A DNA stretch of 13,381 nt, from the NCBI GenBank assembly GCA_034439915.1, contig JAWXBI010000183.1, positions 1-13,381 on the forward strand, read 5' to 3'. The position numbers and the translations under genes were made by a program. Position 1 is the stretch's first letter. Every line of letters starts with the position of its first letter. This stretch comes from JADJLQ01 sp034439915 (lineage in GTDB: Bacteria; Bacteroidota; Bacteroidia; Chitinophagales; Saprospiraceae). The notes under the pieces are model-generated. The model did no database searches, had not been told where the DNA came from, and saw only the letters and a list, made by a program, of their open reading frames with translations. Of the stretch, positions 7,187-13,381 are shown piece after piece.

Positions 7187-8821
7187 ATGAAACCTACCTT
7201 CTCCTATTTAATTCTGGCCATACTAATGGTATTGATGGTATCCGGGTTTATATACCAGACCAGTTCAATTTCAGAAGACTGGGTAAAAAAAGCTCAGCAC
7301 CTCATCGGGCTTCAATTGACGGATATTGAAATTGATAGTTTGTTGCCTGAACTGGAAGACCACTTAGAAGCTTATGCGTTTAACCGCAATCTTCACGTTA
7401 CAAATGAAGTGATGCCCGCCTTACAATTTAATCCGTTGCCCTCGGGTTATCAATGGCGGAACAACAAGGCCAGGCCTGTATTTACCCCGTTACCGTCCGT
7501 GGTGCCTAAACCCGCTGAATATGCTTACCTTACGGTACATCAACTGGCTGCACTGATCAAAGCAAAAAAAGTAAGTTCGGTAGAGCTGACCCGGTATTTT
7601 ATTGCACGTCTAAAAAAATTCGATCCCACATTAAAATTTGTGATCCATTTTACAGAAGAATATGCCCTCGCCCAAGCAGCCCTCCTGGATAAAGAAATCA
7701 ATTCCGGTAAATACAGGGGCTTATTGCATGGGATACCTTATGGTGCCAAGGACTTGTTAGCCAAAAAAGGATACCCAACTACCTGGGGTTCGGTTCCCTT
7801 TAAAGACCAGACCTTTGATTATGATGCTGCAGTGGTTAAAAAAATAGAGGACGCCGGAGGGGTGTTGATCGCAAAAATGAGCGTAGGTGAATTAGCCTGG
7901 GGCGATGTCTGGTTTGGGGGCATGACCCGAAATCCCTGGGATACCCTGACCGGCAGCAGTGGATCATCAGCAGGATCGGCATCGGCAGTAAGCGCCGGCT
8001 GCCTCCCTTTTGCTATAGGCACCGAGACCCTGGGCTCGATTATTTCACCCAGCACCGTTTGCGGGACTACCGGCTTGCGGCCTACATTTGGGGCTGTTCC
8101 GGGTGAAGGGTGTATGAAACTTTGCCCATCAATGGATAAGATAGGACCGATTACGCGATCGGTAGAAGATGCCGCGATTGTTTTTCAATCGATTAAAGGA
8201 GAATATAACTCAGGCAACCGATCCGGGCCGATAGCCTTCCCCTTCCAATACAATAAAAACATCAGGACTTTGAAAATCGGATATTTAAAAAATGATTTTG
8301 AACGATCCTATCCTTTCCATAAAAACGATAGCCTGGCACTCGAGGTTTTCAAGGCAAATGGATTCGAATTGATCCCAATAGAATTACCTGAATCACCAAA
8401 TATGAGTATTATCCTTTCTGCTGAGGCTGGTGCCAGTTTCGACGAACTGACGAGAAGCGGTAAAGATGATTTAATGGTGCGCCAGATCAGAAATGCCTGG
8501 CCCAATGTATTCCGTGCCTCCCGGTTTATACCGGCTGTGGAGTATATCCAGGCGAATAAGTTACGTTCACTTCTTTTGGAGAATATGGAACAAATGCTGA
8601 AAAAAGCAGATGTATATATTGCTCCTTCCTGGAGTGGCAGAAACTTAAATGTGACGAATTACAGCGGACATCCCTGCGTCGTAGTGCCCAATGGGTTCAG
8701 GAACAACAAACCAACCAGTATTTCATTTACAGGAAAGTTGTTTCATGAAGATGAAGTGCTGGCTGTTGCTAAATATTATCAGGATCGTACCACCTGGCAT
8801 CTTCAAACTCCGACATTGTAG
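7187..8821 (+). CDS. Amidase-signature family hydrolase, exported or membrane-anchored
   Basis: This 544-residue protein hydrolyses a carboxamide bond by the Ser-cisSer-Lys mechanism of the amidase signature family. K188 lies in GIPYGAKDL; the glycine/serine-rich stretch TGSSGSSAGSASAV (from T255) supplies the cis-serine (S257 or S258); the nucleophile is S284 in GTETLGSIISPS. The end, with GHPCVVVPNGF and FTGKLFHEDEVLAVAKYYQD, is the usual C-terminus. A hydrophobic N-terminal segment (about residues 6-22) followed by roughly 85 residues before the first amidase helix suggests a signal anchor and periplasmic location. The signature departs from consensus: GGSSGGS reads TGSSGSS, and GGSIRxP reads LGSIISP. 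The substrate is unknown; a role in peptide or amide scavenging is inferred from neighbouring hydrolases. It is divergent from the GNAT gene with only 44 bp between starts, so their promoters must overlap or reach into a coding region. Confidence 0.9.
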   Translation: MKPTFSYLILAILMVLMVSGFIYQTSSISEDWVKKAQHLIGLQLTDIEIDSLLPELEDHLEAYAFNRNLHVTNEVMPALQFNPLPSGYQWRNNKARPVFTPLPSVVPKPAEYAYLTVHQLAALIKAKKVSSVELTRYFIARLKKFDPTLKFVIHFTEEYALAQAALLDKEINSGKYRGLLHGIPYGAKDLLAKKGYPTTWGSVPFKDQTFDYDAAVVKKIEDAGGVLIAKMSVGELAWGDVWFGGMTRNPWDTLTGSSGSSAGSASAVSAGCLPFAIGTETLGSIISPSTVCGTTGLRPTFGAVPGEGCMKLCPSMDKIGPITRSVEDAAIVFQSIKGEYNSGNRSGPIAFPFQYNKNIRTLKIGYLKNDFERSYPFHKNDSLALEVFKANGFELIPIELPESPNMSIILSAEAGASFDELTRSGKDDLMVRQIRNAWPNVFRASRFIPAVEYIQANKLRSLLLENMEQMLKKADVYIAPSWSGRNLNVTNYSGHPCVVVPNGFRNNKPTSISFTGKLFHEDEVLAVAKYYQDRTTWHLQTPTL

Positions 8822-8852
8822 CTTTAATCATTTCAACATATTCAGAAAGCTA
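8819..8852 (+). terminator. Weak hairpin after the amidase gene
   Basis: TAGCTTT (8819-8825, overlapping the TAG stop) pairs with AAAGCTA (8846-8852) across a 20-nt loop and is followed by an AT-rich stretch. The stem is AT-rich and has no clean T-run, so termination here is only possible. The rest of 8853-8955 is AT-rich intergenic DNA with no gene seen. Confidence 0.28.
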
Positions 8853-8955
8853 TAATTTATAAGGGCTCGGCAGTTACCACTTCTATGCATAGGGTTTAAT
8901 GTAATCTTTTTAACAGACTTTAAAAAATGCTAAAAATGGTGATTGAGTAGATCAC

Positions 8956-8978
8956 TTTGACATTTTTTTTTATCTTCG
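8956..8978 (+). promoter_or_regulatory. Candidate promoter of the giant protease gene
   Basis: TATCTTCG (8971-8978) matches the Bacteroidota -7 element TAnnTTTG at seven of eight positions and lies about 45 bp before the ATG at 9024. Upstream, TTTG (8956-8959) is only 11 bases away and TTG (8943-8945) is 25 bases away. Neither gives the usual spacing near 20, so only the -7 element is reasonably convincing. Confidence 0.38.
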
Positions 8979-9023
8979 TCGCACGTAGTAAGCTTTATTA
9001 GAACTATTCTAAATTTTAAACGA

Positions 9024-12000
9024 ATGAAGCGGGGGACCAAACTTTATGCACTGCTATGCTTTTGTATTATATTATGTATGCCAAAAGTATCAGCTTCAAA
9101 AAATGCACTACCTGTCAATCTTTTTAAAAGAGACCAAGCCCAGGAATTAAGGTGGAATAGCCTTAGGACCAATGTAAGGGTTGCCGTTTTGGAATATGAC
9201 CCAGCCCAGTATCAAAAAATCAAACAAAGTGCCGCTCCCGAAATCCAGATAAATCTACCTACCGCTGAAGGAGACATCAAATTAAACTTAGTTCGCAACA
9301 ACATTTTCTCTGAAGATTTTATTCTCAATACCGATAAAGAGCGAAATATAAAATTTACCCCGGGGCTTCATTACAAAGGGACTATTGATGGGCAACCCCA
9401 TTCTATAGTGGCTATAAGTTTTTTCGATGATGAAGTGACTGCGATAATAAATACAACCGATGGCAAACAATTCGTAGTAGGCCATACTAATGCATTCCGC
9501 CGGGAAACTTTTGTAGTGTATGATGCATCCAAAGTGAATGGTCCTGCCTTGGGTTGTGACAGTGAAAAGCTGCCCAATTATGAAGAACGTTTAGCCAGTA
9601 TAAATCAAAAAGTCATTGAACAAAGAAGTGCATCAAAATGTGTCAGGATATATTTTGAACTAGGCAAAAGCGTATTTGACAGCAAAGGAGGCAGTGCAGG
9701 AGCTGCCGCATACATATCCAGTGTTTTTAATATGGTAGCGGCTCTATATGTTAATGAACAAATCACGGTAGTCATCTCCGAAATATATGTCTGGACTACT
9801 GCTGAACCTTACAGCTCTTCATCCACGACCAGCGTATTGTATAGTTTTGGCTCAGCCCGAAAAGATAATTTTAATGGTGACCTGGGACAGTTTGTAAGGC
9901 TTAAATCTTCAGGAAGCATGTCCGGAGTAGCCTGGCTGAATGTATTGTGTTACACGTATTTTGCATTGAATAAATCGGGCAGGTACAGTGTGGTAGAAAT
10001 CCAGCCTACTTTTAATAGTTTACCCACCTATTCCTGGACGGTAGAAGTAATAACCCATGAGCTGGGCCATAATCTGGGATCACCCCATACTCAAAGTTGC
10101 ACCTGGACCGGTGGAGCAATCGACAATTGTACTACTACCGAGGGTGGTTGTCCGGCAGGACCTGCCCCCGTCAATGGTGGTACGATCATGTCTTATTGCC
10201 ACCTATCCTCTTATGGAATCAATTTCAGCAAGGGATTTGGTCCTTTGCCGGGTGCACTTATACGAGAGCGGGTCAATGCGGTCCAATGTTTGACGGAATG
10301 TACAGCCATCACGGTTTCCTGCAACCCACCATCTGATTTATCCACGTCCAATTTATCCTCCAACGCTATTACTTTAAGTTGGGCTTCCTCAGGGGCAGAT
10401 TCTTACTTGGTTCAATATAAGGAAACAAGTAGCTCTACCTGGACAACTGCGACGGCATCCACGATTTCACTTTCACATAATTTGACAGGATTATCCGCAG
10501 GCATCAGTTACAATTGGCAGGTCAAATCCATCTGCGGGAATACCAGTTCATCCTTTGCTGCGGGCACATTTTCAACTTCATCATCAAGTTGTAAAAGTAC
10601 TGCACCTGGAAACTTATCGAGTGGTAACACCTCAACCAGCAGCACTACGGTGAGTTGGAGTGCGGTTTCCGGCGCAACCGGGTATGAAGTGCAATTTAAA
10701 CGAACTACTTCGGATTCCTGGTCGATGGCTGTTACTTCCACGACAGCCTTATCCTGGAGCTTGACCAATCTGAGCAGTGGAATTACATACGATTGGAAAG
10801 TCAGTGCTAAATGTTCGGACGGGGCAGGTTCATTTGCTCAATCCCAGTTTACCTCTGCTGTCCCTGCAGCCTGTAACGTTCCGGGAAATCTAAGTGTTTC
10901 AAATATCACTACCAGCGCTGCTACCATTTCTTGGGGTGCTGTCAGTGGCGCATTTAATTATTCTGTAGAATATAAACTTTTTACAGCGAGTACCTGGACC
11001 ACGATGAACCCGATATCTTTAACCAGTTATAATTTTTCAGGTTTGGCATCCGGAACCACTTACGATTGGAGGGTAAAAACCAATTGCACTTCAGGCACAA
11101 GCGGAAATATAGCATCCTCTTTCTCCACAACCAGTCCTGCCTGCAACGCACCGACCGATTTAATTTCAAGTAATCCATCAGTAAGCGGGGTTACCTTAAG
11201 CTGGAGTGCTGTTTCCGGGGCTGTTAATTATAGATTGGAATACAAACTGACTACATCATCAACGTGGATCCTGGTTTCTGGTACCTTGTCTTCAGCCACG
11301 TATAACTTGTCCAATTTAAGTGCATCCAGCAATTATGATTTCAGGGTTAGGACCAATTGTGCATCCGCTTCCAGCGCTTATACGGCTTCTGGTTTTACAA
11401 CGGCGACACCGGTGTGCAATCCTCCATCCGGATTGAGCACATCCTCTATAACCGCAAACTCGGCTAGTTTAAATTGGAGTGCTACTTCAGGAGCTGTTGG
11501 TTATACCCTTGAATATAAATTAAGTACATCTTCTACCTGGATAACGGTATCCGGTAATCTGAGTGTGACCAATTATTCTTTGACACTCCTTAACGCTTCG
11601 TCAAATTATCAATGGCAAATTAAAACAAATTGCGCGACGGGCTCCAGTGGTTTCACTGCCGCTTCTTTTACCACATCCGCACCACCTCTGTGCAATGCAC
11701 CTAACGGGCTGTCAGTAAGTACCATTACCACGAGTTCTGCCAATATCAGTTGGTCACCTGTGAGTGGAGCTGTAAATTATACTGTTGAATATAAGAGTAA
11801 TGCCACCTCGACCTGGCTCGCAGTACCGGGCGGCCAAACGACAACTTCCATCACCTTAAACGGCCTCAATGCATCAGCAACTTACGATTGGAGAGTAAAG
11901 ACTAATTGTAGCCAGGGGACCAGTGGATATTCGACTTCCTCCTTTTCAACTGCAGCGGTTACCGTTCCGACCTGTAATGCTCCGGGCAACCTGAGTGTTT

Positions 12001-12899
12001 CCGGAATCACTGCGAATGGTGCTACGTTAAATTGGGGCAGCGCTGCCGGCGCTTCGAATTACTCTATACAATATAAATTAAGCACTGTTTCGACCTGGAT
12101 ATCAGTCAGCGGCACTATGACGGGATCGCCATATTCCCTTTCCGGGCTAGCTGCGGGCTCCGTTTATGATTGGCAGGTAAAGAGCAATTGTGTTTCCAGT
12201 TCGAGCACCATGACTCAATCTTCATTTACTACACTGAGTAATGCTGTCAATGCCTGCCCGGGATCAGCAGATGTCGTCGAAAATGGTACCCGGACTGTGG
12301 CGCCATCTATATCCTTAAATAATAATATATTAGCGAAAATATCCCCCAGCGGAGATAACGACTATTTTAAATTTGTCCTGAGTACAAGCAGCAGTATTTC
12401 TTGTTCATTGACCAATTTGCCGGCGGATTATGACCTGCGCATTGTCAATACCGTAGGGACTACCGTAGGACTTTCACAAAAAAGTAACCTGACCAATGAG
12501 ATGGTCACCATCAATTTGAATGCAGGTACTTATTACGCCAGAGTTTACGGTTGGGGCACTGCGAATCATGCAACGCTGTGTTATACGTTAAAAATACAAA
12601 CAGGAGCATCGGCAACCGGCAGTCCCGAAAGCCCGAGTGGTCTTTATTCCACCAATGAATTAATTACTACAGTATTTCCTAATCCGGTGCAATCAGAACT
12701 AAACTTTGATATCCAAGGTTTGAATGCTTCTGCCCGGGTGACTGTCCTGGATGTTCAAAACAAACAATTGATTCAAACCGTAACCAAAACCAATCTGAAC
12801 CAATTGGATGTTTCCTATTTGGCACCAGGCTTTTATATTTTACGTGTGGAAGATGAAAATAAACGCAGGTCCACCCAGAAGTTTATGAAGACTCACTAA
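9024..12899 (+). CDS. Secreted multidomain metzincin protease with 7 FN3 repeats, PPC domain and T9SS sorting tail
   Basis: This is a 1291-residue extracellular zinc protease. A signal peptide (residues 1 to about 25) precedes a propeptide-like region (about 27-200). The catalytic domain (about 203-430) has HELGHNLGSPH with H345, E346, H349 and H355, followed by C-rich sequence and the Met-turn GGTIMSYC with M389; the layout resembles reprolysin/M12-like metzincins. Seven fibronectin type III repeats begin at C433, C523, C617, C707, C798, C890 and C984. A bacterial pre-peptidase C-terminal (PPC) domain covers about 1078-1193, with the typical GDNDYFKF and LNAGTYYARV motifs. The last 80 or so residues (VFPNPVQSEL, then LAPGFYILRV, ending KFMKTH) form a type A T9SS sorting domain. 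It should cross the outer membrane by T9SS and be attached to the surface or released. The start is the only ATG placed directly before the signal peptide. It appears monocistronic. Confidence 0.94.
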   Translation: MKRGTKLYALLCFCIILCMPKVSASKNALPVNLFKRDQAQELRWNSLRTNVRVAVLEYDPAQYQKIKQSAAPEIQINLPTAEGDIKLNLVRNNIFSEDFILNTDKERNIKFTPGLHYKGTIDGQPHSIVAISFFDDEVTAIINTTDGKQFVVGHTNAFRRETFVVYDASKVNGPALGCDSEKLPNYEERLASINQKVIEQRSASKCVRIYFELGKSVFDSKGGSAGAAAYISSVFNMVAALYVNEQITVVISEIYVWTTAEPYSSSSTTSVLYSFGSARKDNFNGDLGQFVRLKSSGSMSGVAWLNVLCYTYFALNKSGRYSVVEIQPTFNSLPTYSWTVEVITHELGHNLGSPHTQSCTWTGGAIDNCTTTEGGCPAGPAPVNGGTIMSYCHLSSYGINFSKGFGPLPGALIRERVNAVQCLTECTAITVSCNPPSDLSTSNLSSNAITLSWASSGADSYLVQYKETSSSTWTTATASTISLSHNLTGLSAGISYNWQVKSICGNTSSSFAAGTFSTSSSSCKSTAPGNLSSGNTSTSSTTVSWSAVSGATGYEVQFKRTTSDSWSMAVTSTTALSWSLTNLSSGITYDWKVSAKCSDGAGSFAQSQFTSAVPAACNVPGNLSVSNITTSAATISWGAVSGAFNYSVEYKLFTASTWTTMNPISLTSYNFSGLASGTTYDWRVKTNCTSGTSGNIASSFSTTSPACNAPTDLISSNPSVSGVTLSWSAVSGAVNYRLEYKLTTSSTWILVSGTLSSATYNLSNLSASSNYDFRVRTNCASASSAYTASGFTTATPVCNPPSGLSTSSITANSASLNWSATSGAVGYTLEYKLSTSSTWITVSGNLSVTNYSLTLLNASSNYQWQIKTNCATGSSGFTAASFTTSAPPLCNAPNGLSVSTITTSSANISWSPVSGAVNYTVEYKSNATSTWLAVPGGQTTTSITLNGLNASATYDWRVKTNCSQGTSGYSTSSFSTAAVTVPTCNAPGNLSVSGITANGATLNWGSAAGASNYSIQYKLSTVSTWISVSGTMTGSPYSLSGLAAGSVYDWQVKSNCVSSSSTMTQSSFTTLSNAVNACPGSADVVENGTRTVAPSISLNNNILAKISPSGDNDYFKFVLSTSSSISCSLTNLPADYDLRIVNTVGTTVGLSQKSNLTNEMVTINLNAGTYYARVYGWGTANHATLCYTLKIQTGASATGSPESPSGLYSTNELITTVFPNPVQSELNFDIQGLNASARVTVLDVQNKQLIQTVTKTNLNQLDVSYLAPGFYILRVEDENKRRSTQKFMKTH
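10320..12236 (+). repeat. Seven fibronectin type III repeats within the giant protease
   Basis: Each repeat starts with a C-N-x-P-like motif and spans 90-94 residues. Common elements are SxxSWSxVSGAxxYxVEYK, STW, GLxxxxxYDWRVKTNC and SSFxT. Every repeat carries two cysteines 71-74 residues apart: 433/504, 523/597, 617/688, 707/779, 798/870, 890/962 and 984/1056. The nucleotide sequences of the repeats have clearly diverged, so the expansion is old rather than recent. The repeats probably act as spacer or binding modules between the catalytic domain and the C-terminal PPC and sorting domains. Confidence 0.88.
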
Positions 12900-12914
12900 G
12901 GATAGATTATCCTT
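12898..12914 (+). terminator. Hairpin overlapping the protease stop codon
   Basis: AAGGATA (12898-12904) pairs perfectly with TATCCTT (12908-12914) around the 3-nt loop GAT. The arm begins in the TAA stop codon. Only a short T-stretch follows, so termination is plausible but weak. It also marks the boundary between the protease gene and the IS110 relic. Confidence 0.35.
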
Positions 12915-13118
12915 TCAGATAGAATATGATATTTAATGCCTGCTGATAAATATCCAATTCAATTAATATCATCAACATATCAGAGTAATTGTTGAAATCC
13001 CTGTAAAGCCGGCAATGGAGTTATTAAATCGGCTGGCGTAATTCACCGACAATCCTTCGGTACTGGATACATCAATCCACCCTTTGGAGACATCTACTCC
13101 TAAGAAAAACTTGTACAT
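12907..13118 (-). pseudogene. IS110-family transposase, N-terminal fragment, frameshifted
   Basis: From ATG at 13118 the frame reads MYKFFLGVDVSKGWIDVSST and continues to FNNSIAGF before a TGA at 12974-12972, 48 codons in all. GVDVSK near the N-terminus is the hallmark of IS110 transposases and holds the first acidic residue (D9) of the DEDD RuvC-like site. Just after FNNSIAGF the homologous pattern seems to move into another frame (RDFNNYSDML), which stays open to TAA at 12909-12907, eight bases from the protease stop. This suggests an indel near 13000 and a deletion of the rest. A complete transposase has roughly 300 or more residues including a C-terminal serine domain; none of that is present, so it is not functional. 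Confidence 0.68.
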
Positions 13119-13280
13119 TTACTTTGCATTTTTAGAAGTTAAAAAATGTAGATTAACACCACCTCCTTTAGTAGGCCCAAACGCCTAAATTTCTACTTGG
13201 TGCTTAATCAATAATAGCGGAGGACTACTTCGAACATTAGGTCGTAAACCTTGAGGTCTCATTAGGTCACCTCTGCTATT
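13119..13280 (-). ncRNA. Candidate IS110 bridge RNA locus (left-end non-coding region)
   Basis: Two nested structures lie directly upstream of the transposase start. Structure 1: arms 13270-13280 and 13213-13223 pair over 11 positions with one interruption (A opposite C in minus-strand RNA, G-U in plus-strand RNA). Inside lies a small hairpin on the minus strand, AGACC-TCAA-GGTTT, flanked on both sides by GACCTAATG. Structure 2 (13157-13202): CACC/GGTG closes a stem with inner AGTAG/CTACT or TAGGC/GCCTA pairings, which overlap and exclude each other. A stem, an internal loop with guide-like strands and an apical hairpin, repeated twice within about 160 nt, resembles IS110 bridge RNAs. Orientation is inferred from the transposase. 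No RNA data are available, and guide-target matching could not be tested. Confidence 0.42.
13235..13268. repeat. Nine-base direct repeat CATTAGGTC inside the folded region
   Basis: CATTAGGTC occurs at 13235-13243 and 13260-13268, 25 bases apart start to start. The copies lie on opposite strands of the internal loop formed by the 11-bp stem and flank the small hairpin. On the minus strand they read GACCTAATG. In bridge RNAs the two loop strands hold the left and right guides, so the copies could be guide segments; a plain duplication is the alternative. Confidence 0.5.
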
Positions 13281-13381
13281 TTTATAGATTTCAACAATTA
13301 TACCGATTGTTAACAAAGAAAAAAGTAGCAAAAAAGAAATACATTAGTAATAATTGTAATATGAATAAAATTATTCAATTA
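13281..13381. other. AT-rich flank with no recognisable gene
   Basis: This stretch is strongly AT-rich and holds no convincing coding frame. On the minus strand TATAATTG sits about 20 bases upstream of the folded region and differs from the TAnnTTTG element at one position, so it could be a weak promoter for the candidate RNA. The right edge of the window cuts the region. Confidence 0.4.

Larger units (their letters stand above)
12907..13290 (-). mobile_element. Truncated IS110-family element (relic)
   Basis: The interval combines a broken minus-strand transposase start (12907-13118) with about 160 bp of upstream non-coding DNA that folds strongly (13119-13280). In IS110-group elements the left end is non-coding, precedes the transposase, and encodes the bridge RNA; the same order and size are seen here. 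More than three quarters of the transposase and the whole right end are missing, so it cannot move on its own. IS110 elements lack long terminal inverted repeats, so the exact outer boundary near 13290 is not visible. Confidence 0.6.

Overview
The window looks like a chromosomal segment of a Bacteroidota bacterium, possibly near Saprospiraceae or Chitinophagia; the lineage is inference. The evidence is a type IX secretion (T9SS) C-terminal sorting domain on a giant secreted protease, a zinc metalloprotease of the DUF5117/DUF4953 kind typical of that phylum, AT-rich starts mostly without Shine-Dalgarno sequences, and moderate GC. No tRNA, rRNA or CRISPR array was seen.

Layout. 1-617: six full and one partial copies of a roughly 100-bp tandem repeat, running off the left edge. 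A possible gene remnant on the minus strand spans the end of the array. 732-3611: two plus-strand genes, an exported zinc metalloprotease and a DCC-family (DUF393) thiol-disulfide oxidoreductase-like protein. 3621-3661: a strong inverted repeat between convergent genes. 3683-5362 (minus): a lipoprotein amidohydrolase related to D-aminoacylase that has lost the canonical HxH metal motif. 5535-7142 (minus): a two-gene unit, a GNAT acetyltransferase followed by a class V-fold PLP enzyme. 7187-8821 (plus): a membrane-anchored or exported amidase-signature hydrolase, divergent from the GNAT gene. 9024-12899 (plus): a 1291-residue metzincin protease with seven fibronectin type III repeats, a PPC domain and a T9SS sorting tail. 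12907-13290: a broken IS110-family element on the minus strand, with a short frameshifted transposase N-terminus and, upstream of it, structured non-coding DNA resembling a bridge RNA locus.

Taken together the genes suggest extracellular and periplasmic breakdown of protein, peptides and amides: two exported metalloproteases, an exported amidase and a lipoprotein amidohydrolase, with cytoplasmic PLP and acetyltransferase enzymes beside them. This is a thematic inference; no single pathway is shown. The most interesting parts are the IS110 relic with its candidate bridge RNA, the amidohydrolase without HxH, and the repeat array whose minus strand recurrently encodes a short conserved peptide tail.
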